Notes: generated from the sequence alone by a model not told the origin. A stretch of 64,000 nucleotides of DNA from Labilibaculum sp. (GCF_963664555.1 NZ_OY761461.1:3100001-3164000); one strand, 5' to 3'. Shown: positions 43,411 to 51,480, numbered from the stretch's first letter. Program-made: numbers and translations.

Positions 43411-45969
43411 ATGAAGAATGACTTGCATCACGAAATAATTAAATCTTTACCCTACCCATACTATATAATTGAAGTAGATACATATAGAGTCATTGATTCA
43501 AATGAACCGAATTTTATTGTCAATCAAGATTGCTGCAATCTTATTTTCTCCAATCCAAATAATTACAGCACAAAAAATCATTGCAAATGTTCTGTGAACA
43601 TGGTTTTGGAGGAAAAAAAATCCATAAAAACCAAACTCAACAATGTAAGTATTAAGGGGGAAACCAAAAGTATTTGGGTTCATGCCAGTCCAATATTCAA
43701 TACTGATCAAGAAATTACCCATGTGATTGAATATTTTATTGATATTACTGAACAGGAAATTTTACATGAGGAGGTTGAAACCAAAACACAAGATCTCAAA
43801 GATGCCATCTCTGATCTTTCGAAGCTTAACTCCGAATTAAGAGAAACAACGAATAAGTACAAAGCCTTATTTGAAAACTCCCCGGAGTCTCTTTGGGAGG
43901 AGGATTTCACAGTTTTAATGCTAAGTATAGAGAACCTTAAATCTAAAGGAGTAACTGATTTCAGAAGTTATTTTAATGAGCATCCGGAAATATTAACTGA
44001 ATTAGCTCAGCAGGTAATTATTCTAGATGTTAACCAAGCTACGGTGAATTTATACAAAGCCAAATCAAAAAAAGATCTAATAGGAAATTTAGCAAAGACA
44101 TTTCTACCTGAATCACTTTCTGTTTTTAAAGAGGAACTGTTGGCTATTATTGATGGTGAAAACTCGTTTGAAAAAGAAGCGAAAGTAAAAACACTTGAAG
44201 GAGACGTTGTTGAAGTGATTATTAAACTTTTTTATACAAAACATAGTGATAAATTTATTGCATATGTTTCAACAACGGATATAACATTTCGTAAGGAATC
44301 TGAAACTGCTCTTCAAAAAAGTCAAAACATTTTCGAACTTGTAATGGATAGTATTGATGCTTTTGTTTATGCTGCTGATATTGAGACACACGAAATTCTA
44401 TTCATGAACAAGAGAATGAAAGATAAGTTTGGTGATAATATCGGAATGAAATGCTTTTCTACTATGCAGGCAGGTAAAACAGAACCATGTAGTTTTTGCA
44501 CAAATCATTTAATTATAAACAATGGCAAACCATCAGAAATTTACAACTGGGAATTTAATAACCCCCTTACCAATAGGTGGTATTACATTTCAGATTTAGC
44601 CATAGAGTGGATCGATGGACGAATAGTTCGCTTTGAACTTGCTACTGATATTACCAGTCTTAAAGAATCGGATATTGAGTTAAAACAAAAAAATGATGAA
44701 TTCTTAAAATTAAACGCTGAACTTGAGAGTAAAAATAAAGAATATGAATCTCTAAATTTGGAGTACAAAACAATTAATTCTGCGATTCTTAAAACCAATA
44801 TAGAGCTTGAAAAAGCAAAAGAAAAAGCCATAGAGAGTGATCATTTAAAGTCAGCTTTTTTAGCCAATATGAGTCATGAAATACGAACTCCTATGAATAC
44901 AATTATTGGTTTCTCGGATTTATTAAGCCAACCCAATCTTTCCCTTGAGAGAAGACATAAATTTTTAAAGTTGGTTCAGTCGAGCAGTGAACACCTACTT
45001 CAAATTATTGATGATATTATTGATGTTTCAAAACTTGAATCGAAACAACTAAAAATGAATATGAAATCCTGTCTTTTGAACGAATTACTTTATGAAATTA
45101 AAGAATCTCAAAGCATGACTAAGATCGTAAAAGGCAAAAATGATATTACACTTCAATTAAACCTCCCACCAAACACTAAAAATCTATATATATCCTGCGA
45201 TCCAACACGATTCAGACAAATCGTGTACAATCTGGTTTCCAATGCTTTCAAATACACTAAAAAAGGTTTTGTAGAAATTGGTTATTCGATATCACCTGTT
45301 GATTCGATGGTTCATCTATATGTAAAGGATACGGGTTTCGGTATTCATGAAGAAATGTTTCAACTAATTTTTGAGCGATTCAGACAAATTGAGAATCAAA
45401 ATTTACAAGAAGGAACAGGTATCGGCCTTAGTATTGTAAAAGGTTTAGTTCATCTTTTAGGAGGAGAAATCTGGATTGAATCGGAGGTTGACAAAGGCAG
45501 TACATTTCATTTTACAATACCAATATCCAAACAAAGCAAACCTGTCATCGAAAAAAATGTGATTCCGCAAATCCCGAATAATATAAACCTTTCAAAATGT
45601 CTTGTTTATATCGCTGAAGATGATATCTCATCTTTTCTTTTGCTTGAAGAGTTGTTGCAATCTACAGAGGTTAAATTAAAACATGCCGCGAATGGAAAAG
45701 AATTATTAAACCTTATTGGTTTGCAAACACCTGATTTGATACTGCTTGACATTAACATGCCGATAATGAATGGTTTTGAAGCAATTAACAAAATTAGAGA
45801 AACACATCCATCCATTCCCGTTATTGCCCAAACAGCATATGCTATGGCTGAAGAAAAAGAAAAATGTATTGCTGTTGGTTGTACTGATTATATTTCCAAA
45901 CCAATTAATGCCCCCCTGCTATTGGAAAAAATACGAAAATATCTGACCTGCCACAGCAATCTCCAATAG
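43411..45969 (+). CDS. Hybrid sensor histidine kinase with multiple PAS domains
   Basis: An 852-residue cytoplasmic hybrid kinase without membrane segments. Order: PAS-like domain (about 8-115, with CC and CKC cysteines), coiled coil (117-147), PAS (150-300, LFENSPESLWEEDF), PAS (305-420, with CFSTMQAGKTEPCSFC), long coiled coil (425-470), HisKA with His489 in LANMSHEIRTPMN, HATPase (VSNAFKYTKKG; DTGFGI; GTGIGLSIVKGLV) and a C-terminal receiver with phospho-acceptor Asp780 (LILLDINMP). The paired cysteines in two PAS domains suggest redox, metal or heme input. No response-regulator gene adjoins, so output may go through a distant partner. Confidence 0.9.
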   Translation: MKNDLHHEIIKSLPYPYYIIEVDTYRVIDSNEPNFIVNQDCCNLIFSNPNNYSTKNHCKCSVNMVLEEKKSIKTKLNNVSIKGETKSIWVHASPIFNTDQEITHVIEYFIDITEQEILHEEVETKTQDLKDAISDLSKLNSELRETTNKYKALFENSPESLWEEDFTVLMLSIENLKSKGVTDFRSYFNEHPEILTELAQQVIILDVNQATVNLYKAKSKKDLIGNLAKTFLPESLSVFKEELLAIIDGENSFEKEAKVKTLEGDVVEVIIKLFYTKHSDKFIAYVSTTDITFRKESETALQKSQNIFELVMDSIDAFVYAADIETHEILFMNKRMKDKFGDNIGMKCFSTMQAGKTEPCSFCTNHLIINNGKPSEIYNWEFNNPLTNRWYYISDLAIEWIDGRIVRFELATDITSLKESDIELKQKNDEFLKLNAELESKNKEYESLNLEYKTINSAILKTNIELEKAKEKAIESDHLKSAFLANMSHEIRTPMNTIIGFSDLLSQPNLSLERRHKFLKLVQSSSEHLLQIIDDIIDVSKLESKQLKMNMKSCLLNELLYEIKESQSMTKIVKGKNDITLQLNLPPNTKNLYISCDPTRFRQIVYNLVSNAFKYTKKGFVEIGYSISPVDSMVHLYVKDTGFGIHEEMFQLIFERFRQIENQNLQEGTGIGLSIVKGLVHLLGGEIWIESEVDKGSTFHFTIPISKQSKPVIEKNVIPQIPNNINLSKCLVYIAEDDISSFLLLEELLQSTEVKLKHAANGKELLNLIGLQTPDLILLDINMPIMNGFEAINKIRETHPSIPVIAQTAYAMAEEKEKCIAVGCTDYISKPINAPLLLEKIRKYLTCHSNLQ

Positions 45970-46012
45970 TAGTATTTCATTCAAAAAAACATACAAATTG
46001 TAATTCCATGGA

Positions 46013-46108
46013 TCAATATTTGTCCTGATCCTTATTTAATAACAGCAAATAGATAACAAGCCAGATAAAGATCAGATTCCCCGGCAATTCCTGCAAATCT
46101 AATTTCAT
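46013..46108 (-). CDS. Candidate 31-residue hydrophobic small protein
   Basis: An ATG-AAA start at 46108 on the minus strand gives MKLDLQELPGNLIFIWLVIY followed by LLLLNKDQDKY and a TGA. The middle is a plausible membrane segment flanked by acidic and basic residues. The reason to call it is position: it starts exactly where leader element copy D predicts a gene, 94 nt after the leader's ATG-AAA-CG, as in copies A-C. It lies between two plus-strand genes, antisense to any read-through transcript. No homology can be claimed. Confidence 0.35.
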   Translation of the reverse strand: MKLDLQELPGNLIFIWLVIYLLLLNKDQDKY

Positions 46109-46205
46109 ATGTTTGCATCTGTAAGTTTTTGCCATATGGAACTTACCATGAACCAATAATCAGCCCCCTGTGTGTCACAATTGCCTGTAATGGTCGTTTC
46201 ATTTT
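46109..46205 (-). promoter_or_regulatory. Dispersed leader element, copy D
   Basis: On the minus strand it runs from ATG-AAA-CG (ATG at 46202) to the ATG-AAA at 46108. It shares ACACACAGGGGG, TGATTATTGGTTCATGG, TAAGTTCCATATGGCA and AAAACTTA with other copies. The leader ATG opens a 19-codon ORF (MKRPLQAIVTHRGLIIGSW) ending at 46143, similar to the one in copy A. The nearest annotated-type gene (thioredoxin-like, plus strand) is in the wrong orientation; the small ORF on the minus strand is in the right one. Confidence 0.6.
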
Positions 46206-46260
46206 AAAAAAAGTTTTGTAATTTTCGCTTTCAATTATGCTTATCAACATTATTATAAAA

Positions 46261-47697
46261 ATGAAGAAACAATTTATTACTCTTTTCTGTGCAGGCATTT
46301 GCCTGATATCCTCTTTTGTAAGCAATGCACAAAAATACAATATACACCTTACCTTAGTTGGCAGTACCGATAGTACTGCTTACTTAGCACACTATTTTGA
46401 CGGCCGGATATTTGCTGATGACACTACGCAATTAATTAATGGCAAAGGCTTATTTAGCAAAGCGAAACAATTGGATGAAGGCATCTATGTAATCTATCTT
46501 CCTTCTCAAAAGTATTTCGATCTGTTAATTGGTAAAGATCAGGAATTTGCCTTGTCTGCAGATCCAATTAACTTTATAGAAACTATTAAAATAACCGGTG
46601 CTAAAGAGAGTGAAGCATTTCACAACTTTCAAAAATTCATGAAAGCCCAAAACGAGAACTCAAAAAAAATTCAGGAAGCATACAAAGCAAACAAGGACAA
46701 TGAGAAAGAAAAAGAGAAATATCAGGAAGCTTATAAAAAAGCGGATGTTGAAGTACGTGCCTATATTCAAAAACTGAATCAGGAATATCCGGATGGCAGT
46801 TTTGTTTCTAAATTTGCACAGTTGACCTTATCACCAAAAGTTCCCGATTTTTCAAAAAAAATTCCTGAATCTACTCCAGACAGAGATCAGGAGATCAAGA
46901 AAAAAGCCTATCTATACAATAAAAACCATTATTTCGATTACGTAGATTTCGCCGACAACCGTTTTTTAAGAACTCCTATTCTTAAAAACAAATTGGAGTT
47001 TTTTTATGAGAAAATTTTGGTTCAAAGTCCGGATACAATCGTAAAGGAAGCAACCGACATTATTGAAAAATCACGATCTGATGAAGAATTCTTCCAATAT
47101 CTTGTGCAATTTTCACTTAACTATGCCGTAAAAAGCAAAATTATGGGAATGGATGCAGCCTTCGTTAGTCTGGCAAAAAAATACTACCTAAGCGGAGAAG
47201 CTAATTGGGCCGATTCAACTTTACTTGCCAATATTCGCGAGCGGGTAATAAAACTTCAATTCAATTTAATTGGAATGAAAGCACAGGATCTAAAAATGGA
47301 AACGCCCGAAGGAGAGTTTGTTCGTTTGCATGAAGTAGAAGCACCATTCACTATTTTATATTTTTGGGAACCCGATTGCGGTCACTGTAAAACTTCTACA
47401 CCTAAATTAAAGACTGACATTTTAGACAAATACAAACAATTAGGAGTAAAGGTTTTTGCGGTATGCACTCAAAACGAAAAAGAAGAATGGGAAAACTTTA
47501 TTGCCGATAAAAACTTATTTGATTTTATAAATTGTTACGATCCCCACTATCAGACCAATTTTAGAATTTATTACGATGTTTTTAGCACTCCAACCATATA
47601 TCTGCTTGACAAGGATAAAAAAATTATCGCCAAACGGCTGGATATTGAAACTCTTAAAACTTTTCTTGATCACGAATTTCAGAATAAAACAAATTAA
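46261..47697 (+). CDS. TlpA-like thiol-disulfide oxidoreductase with N-terminal DUF4369-like domain
   Basis: A 478-residue exported protein: signal peptide ending SNAQ, an N-terminal beta domain of DUF4369/DUF5106 type (YNIHLTLVGSTDSTAYLAHYFDG; YFDLLIGKDQEFALSADP), a long helical middle with high Lys/Glu content, and a C-terminal thioredoxin domain with Cys373-Gly-His-Cys376 in FWEPDCGHCKTSTPKLK. It likely reduces or isomerises disulfides in the periplasm. I chose the ATG at 46261 (MKKQFITLF) over 46237 because the signal peptide follows directly. Ends with a strong terminator. Confidence 0.83.
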   Translation: MKKQFITLFCAGICLISSFVSNAQKYNIHLTLVGSTDSTAYLAHYFDGRIFADDTTQLINGKGLFSKAKQLDEGIYVIYLPSQKYFDLLIGKDQEFALSADPINFIETIKITGAKESEAFHNFQKFMKAQNENSKKIQEAYKANKDNEKEKEKYQEAYKKADVEVRAYIQKLNQEYPDGSFVSKFAQLTLSPKVPDFSKKIPESTPDRDQEIKKKAYLYNKNHYFDYVDFADNRFLRTPILKNKLEFFYEKILVQSPDTIVKEATDIIEKSRSDEEFFQYLVQFSLNYAVKSKIMGMDAAFVSLAKKYYLSGEANWADSTLLANIRERVIKLQFNLIGMKAQDLKMETPEGEFVRLHEVEAPFTILYFWEPDCGHCKTSTPKLKTDILDKYKQLGVKVFAVCTQNEKEEWENFIADKNLFDFINCYDPHYQTNFRIYYDVFSTPTIYLLDKDKKIIAKRLDIETLKTFLDHEFQNKTN

Positions 47698-47701
47698 GCA
47701 T

Positions 47702-47731
47702 AAGGACACTTCAAAAAGTGTCCTTTTTTCT
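47702..47731 (+). terminator. Terminator after TlpA-like gene
   Basis: AAGGACACTT (47702-47711) and AAGTGTCCTT (47716-47725) pair perfectly around CAAA, followed by a T-run. Confidence 0.88.
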
Positions 47732-47873
47732 TATCAAAAATTATATTCCCCTATTACCCCAAAAAACAGCGGCTTAATCAATAAACAGCCTCTGTTTTCG
47801 AATTATTCTTATAAAACAATCTTTTCTACCTACCTGCAAACGATATAGAAAATAAAACATAGTAGAAAATAAA

Positions 47874-47892
47874 TTGAAAATCGTATTTTCAA
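47874..47892. promoter_or_regulatory. Palindrome upstream of asnB
   Basis: TTGAAAAT (47874-47881) and ATTTTCAA (47885-47892) are perfect reverse complements around CGT, 73 bp before the asnB ATG. It has no T-run and is too short-looped for a terminator, so a dimeric regulator site is possible. Confidence 0.4.
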
Positions 47893-47964
47893 CGATTAAT
47901 ACCAAATTGAAAAGGCTTAACCATATTTTTACAAGCTGATAAAATAACTATTAAACATTTTTTT

Positions 47965-49638
47965 ATGTGTGGATTTGTAGGAGTTTTTGATTTGAAGGTA
48001 GACGCCCAGGTGTTGCGCCCTCAAATTTTAGAAATGTCTAAAAAAATTCGTCACAGAGGTCCGGATTGGTCTGGAATATTTTGTGATGAGAAAGCGATTT
48101 TGTCGCATGAGAGACTATCGATTGTAGATCCTCAGTCAGGAGGACAACCACTTTACAGCAAAGACGGGAATTTGGCTTTGGCTGTTAATGGAGAAATCTA
48201 TAATCACATGGACATTCGAAATCAGATGAACGGATCCTATGAGTTCCTGACAAAATCTGATTGTGAAGTCATTCTTGCCTTATATCAGCAAAAAGGCATC
48301 GATTTTATCGATGATCTAAATGGTATTTTTGCCTTTGCCTTATACGATAAAAAGAACGATTGTTACCTGATTGGACGAGACCATATGGGAATAATCCCAT
48401 TGTACCAGGGATGGGACAAATATGGTAACTACTACGTGGCTTCAGAACTAAAAGCATTGGAAGGATACTGCAATAAAATTGAGGAATTTTTACCTGGCAA
48501 ATTCTTATACAGCAAAGATGGAGTTGTAAAGGAATGGTATCAGCGGGACTGGAAAGATTACGAAAATGTAAAAGACAACAAAACCGATATGGCCGCGCTT
48601 CGCCAAGGATTGGAAGATGCTGTTCATCGTCAATTGATGTCTGATGTACCTTATGGAGTATTACTTTCCGGGGGCTTAGATTCATCTGTAATATCGGCTA
48701 TTGCAAAAAAATATGCCGCAAAACGTGTTGAGTCTGGTGATCAGAAAGATGCATGGTATCCTCAATTACACTCTTTTGCTATTGGTTTGGTAGGTTCTCC
48801 TGACTTGGCTGCCTCTCGCAAAGTAGCTGATCATATCGATACAATTCACCATGAAGTTACCTTTACTGTTCAGGAAGGACTGGATGCTATTCGTGATGTT
48901 ATCTATCATCTTGAAACTTACGATGTAACTACTGTTCGTGCTTCTACTCCTATGTATTTAATGGCCCGGGTTATTAAATCGATGGGAATTAAAATGGTTC
49001 TTTCCGGCGAAGGTGCTGACGAAATGTTTGGTGGGTATTTATATTTCCATAAAGCTCCTAATGCCGAAGAATTTCATAAAGAGTGCATCCGAAAATTAGG
49101 TAAACTTCATCTTTACGACTGTTTACGTTCGAATAAATCGATGTGTTCCTGGGGTGTTGAAAGTCGTGTGCCGTTTCTGGACAAAGAATTTCTTGATATT
49201 GCAATGAGAATCAACCCGGAAGACAAAATGGCTAAAGATGGAAAAATGGAAAAATGGGTGCTGCGTAAAGCATTCGAAGACTATTTGCCTGAAAGTGTAG
49301 CCTGGAGACAAAAAGAACAGTTCTCTGATGGTGTGGGTTACAGTTGGATTGATACTTTGAAAGAAGTTGCAGCAAAGGAAGTTTCTGATGAACAATTGGC
49401 AAATGCTAAATTTCGTTTTTCTGTTAATCCTCCAATGTCGAAAGAAGAATATTACTATAGAACCATATTTGAAGGACACTTCCCTTCGGATACAGCCGCA
49501 GCATGTGTACCATCGGTGCCATCTATTGCCTGTAGTACTCCTGAAGCTTTAGCTTGGGATGCATCGTTCCGCAACAACGCCGATCCTTCGGGAAGAGCAA
49601 TTAATGCTGTTCACAACGACGCATACAAAATGAAATAA
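47965..49638 (+). CDS. asnB: Asparagine synthetase B (glutamine-hydrolysing)
   Basis: A 557-residue enzyme with the N-terminal class II glutaminase starting MCGFVGVFD (catalytic Cys2 after Met removal) and RHRGPDWSG, and the C-terminal synthetase with the pyrophosphatase loop LLSGGLDSSV and LSGEGADEMFGGY. The length (E. coli AsnB 554) is normal. It makes asparagine from aspartate, glutamine and ATP in the cytoplasm. It is monocistronic, with a palindrome upstream and a terminator downstream. Confidence 0.95.
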   Translation: MCGFVGVFDLKVDAQVLRPQILEMSKKIRHRGPDWSGIFCDEKAILSHERLSIVDPQSGGQPLYSKDGNLALAVNGEIYNHMDIRNQMNGSYEFLTKSDCEVILALYQQKGIDFIDDLNGIFAFALYDKKNDCYLIGRDHMGIIPLYQGWDKYGNYYVASELKALEGYCNKIEEFLPGKFLYSKDGVVKEWYQRDWKDYENVKDNKTDMAALRQGLEDAVHRQLMSDVPYGVLLSGGLDSSVISAIAKKYAAKRVESGDQKDAWYPQLHSFAIGLVGSPDLAASRKVADHIDTIHHEVTFTVQEGLDAIRDVIYHLETYDVTTVRASTPMYLMARVIKSMGIKMVLSGEGADEMFGGYLYFHKAPNAEEFHKECIRKLGKLHLYDCLRSNKSMCSWGVESRVPFLDKEFLDIAMRINPEDKMAKDGKMEKWVLRKAFEDYLPESVAWRQKEQFSDGVGYSWIDTLKEVAAKEVSDEQLANAKFRFSVNPPMSKEEYYYRTIFEGHFPSDTAAACVPSVPSIACSTPEALAWDASFRNNADPSGRAINAVHNDAYKMK

Positions 49639-49660
49639 ATATCTTAACAGATAATTAAAT

Positions 49661-49692
49661 GAGGTTGTTCCAAAAGGACAACCTCTTTTTTA
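49661..49692 (+). terminator. Terminator after asnB
   Basis: GAGGTTGTTCC and GGACAACCTC pair around AAAA with one bulged T, followed by TTTTTT. Confidence 0.82.
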
Positions 49693-49739
49693 TCTGTATA
49701 ATAAAGCGTTTACAGCTCAAATCTTATGCCTCAAGACAT

Positions 49740-49844
49740 CTCAGTCGAACATCGGTGCTTCAATATCAAGGATCGAAGCACCTCAATCAAGTATCGAGAC
49801 TCCAACATCAAGCATCGAAGCACCTTAGTCGAGTATCGAAACAC
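49740..49844. repeat. 21-bp tandem repeat, five units
   Basis: Five exact 21-bp units: 49740-49760, 49761-49781, 49782-49802, 49803-49823 and 49824-49844. Consensus is close to CAACATCAAGCATCGAAGCAC; ATCGA/TATCGA in the middle is the best kept part. One plus frame is open through the array and reads as seven-residue units of the type KHLSRVS / RLQHQAS, but it starts inside the asnB terminator and ends soon after, so a protein is not claimed. Confidence 0.75.
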
Positions 49845-49853
49845 AGTTTGCAT

Positions 49854-49982
49854 CAAAAAAACCACGACTAAGCGTGCCTTGATACTCGAACGGACCTAAA
49901 AATACCACACCTCATCGTGGCTCGAACCACCCTTTCATTCAAAAAAGACACGGCACAGCATGGTTCGAACCTCGATTGAACC
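49854..49982. repeat. 43-bp degenerate tandem repeat, three units
   Basis: Directly after the 21-bp array, three 43-bp units (49854-49896, 49897-49939, 49940-49982) each begin with an A-tract (about AAAAAA), then CCAC or ACAC, a C-rich/purine core with GTG or ATGG, and CTCGAAC or TTCGAAC. By eye units 1 and 3 agree at roughly 30 of 43 positions. A further A-tract follows at 49984. The A-tracts are one per about four helical turns. The rest of the 49983-50287 gap shows no gene. Confidence 0.6.
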
Positions 49983-50287
49983 CAAAAGTTTTGGCTTCGG
50001 GGTCAAAAAAACTATTGTTAATAAAAGAAGAAAATCCCGCTGCCCGAAACATCACCAAGCTTCTTCCGGTAAGGACTTCTGTTTCTCTATTGATCTGCTG
50101 GTTGCATTGTTTTTATTAGTCTGTCTTGTGAAAATGTCAAGTTATGAATCAGATTCAACATCTAATTTCCTGTCTTAAATGTTCTTTTGTTGACAAATAA
50201 AAAAAATGGATTTCCAATTTTGGAATAAAGGCGACTTTCTTCCATTAATGTTCTAATTTAGCAGATTCAAATTAGAGAATTATATCT

Positions 50288-51280
50288 ATGCCAGATAAGA
50301 AGAGAAAACACCCAAAAGAGAAACCCAGTTTGCATCCCAGAAATAAAAATCGTAACCGATACGATTTTAAAAAACTGGTAGAAACGTGTCCGGAATTAGC
50401 TCCATTTGTTATTCTGAATAAGTACGAGGATGAATCGATTGATTTTGCGAACGCAGATGCGGTAAAAATGCTTAATAAAGCATTGCTCATGCATCATTAT
50501 GGACTTAGTGACTGGGATATTCCTGAAAATTACTTGTGCCCTCCTATTCCGGGAAGAGCAGATTACATTCATCATATTGCTGATTTGCTGCAACAGAACA
50601 ACTATGGTAAAATTCCTGCAGGCAATAAATTTACTTGCGTAGATATTGGCGTAGGTGCGAATTGCATTTATCCTATTATTGGGAACAATGAGTACGGATG
50701 GTCGTTTATTGGTTCGGATATTGACCCTGTTGCTATTGATTCTGCTGAGAAAATTATCGCTTCGAATCCTTCGCTAAAGGGAAATGTGAAATGTGTACTT
50801 CAAGAGAATCCCAAAGATTATTTTTACGGTGTTATTCCAAAGGATGAATTGGTTGATTTATCGATTTGCAACCCTCCTTTTCATGCCTCGGCTAAAGATG
50901 CATTGGAAGGAACCATGCGCAAAACAAGAAACCTTTCTACCGAAAAAGTAACAAAGCCTAGTCTTAATTTTGCCGGACAAAGCAACGAATTATGGTGTGA
51001 TGGCGGCGAAGAACGCTTTGTTAGAAACATGATTAATCAGAGTAAGAAATTTGCGAAATCGTGTTTTTGGTTTTCTACACTCATCTCGAAAGAATCGAAC
51101 CTTAAAAGTGTTTACCAGGCTCTTACTGTGGCTGAAGCTGTTAAAGTGGAAACCTTACCAATGGGACAAGGAAACAAAAAGAGCCGGATTGTTGCCTGGA
51201 CATTCCTATCGAAAGAAGAACAACAAAAATGGAGAAATGTAAGGTGGAACAATCAAGCTGAAAAAAAAGAGAAGATTTAA
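50288..51280 (+). CDS. rlmF: 23S rRNA (adenine(1618)-N6)-methyltransferase
   Basis: A 330-residue Rossmann-fold methyltransferase. VDIGVGANCIYPIIG is the SAM-binding motif I, IGSDIDPVAID motif II, and LSICNPPFHAS the NPPF catalytic motif of adenine N6-methylases. The basic N-terminus (PDKKRKHPKEKPSLHPRNKNRNRYDF) is typical of RlmF and contacts RNA. It methylates A1618 (E. coli numbering) of 23S rRNA. The length (E. coli RlmF 308) is slightly greater. Single gene with its own terminator. Confidence 0.93.
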   Translation: MPDKKRKHPKEKPSLHPRNKNRNRYDFKKLVETCPELAPFVILNKYEDESIDFANADAVKMLNKALLMHHYGLSDWDIPENYLCPPIPGRADYIHHIADLLQQNNYGKIPAGNKFTCVDIGVGANCIYPIIGNNEYGWSFIGSDIDPVAIDSAEKIIASNPSLKGNVKCVLQENPKDYFYGVIPKDELVDLSICNPPFHASAKDALEGTMRKTRNLSTEKVTKPSLNFAGQSNELWCDGGEERFVRNMINQSKKFAKSCFWFSTLISKESNLKSVYQALTVAEAVKVETLPMGQGNKKSRIVAWTFLSKEEQQKWRNVRWNNQAEKKEKI

Positions 51281-51284
51281 TAGT

Positions 51285-51325
51285 TTAGACCTGACTATTT
51301 TTGGAAAACAGTCAGGTCTAAAAAG
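51285..51325 (+). terminator. Terminator after rlmF
   Basis: TTAGACCTGACT (51285-51296) and AGTCAGGTCTAA (51310-51321) form a perfect 12-bp stem. The tail is AAAAGT, so termination would be weak on the plus strand; it may also stop minus-strand transcripts. Confidence 0.6.
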
Positions 51326-51454
51326 TAACAGCTTTGCTCAGTCAGCTTTTTGTTCTTAACGCATTCTTCACGAAACGGATCCCGATCTCCGGACTTCATG
51401 TCAAAACTCCGTGTTTAAACTTTTGATTATTACAGACTACAAATACTAAGGCTT

Positions 51455-51480
51455 CGGTGCGCTGCACCGTTTTCTATTTT
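51455..51480 (+). terminator. Small GC-rich hairpin with T-run
   Basis: CGGTGC (51455-51460) and GCACCG (51464-51469) around GCT, followed by TTTTCTATTTT. It looks like a rho-independent terminator, but no gene ends just before it, so it may belong to an unseen RNA in 51322-51455. Confidence 0.45.

Noticed and set aside
9815..46205. Leader elements as simple promoters or classic MITEs
   Set aside because: No consistent TTG/TAnnTTTG pair is shared by the four copies, and no target-site duplication or outward terminal repeat of MITE type is clear. A leader function is preferred but unproven.
46143..46340. 65-codon minus frame overlapping the TlpA-like gene start
   Set aside because: Most of it is antisense to a signal peptide. 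Only its last 19 codons, the leader ORF of element D, are of interest and are reported separately.
49921..49980. tRNA T-arm-like GGTTCGAACC sequences
   Set aside because: CTCGAACCAC and GGTTCGAACC look like T-arms, but there are no acceptor, D or anticodon arms around them. They are units of the 43-bp tandem repeat.
49960..50178. 72-codon plus frame before rlmF
   Set aside because: It starts in the 43-bp repeat, is Lys/Ser-rich without pattern, and ends in ordinary intergenic sequence.
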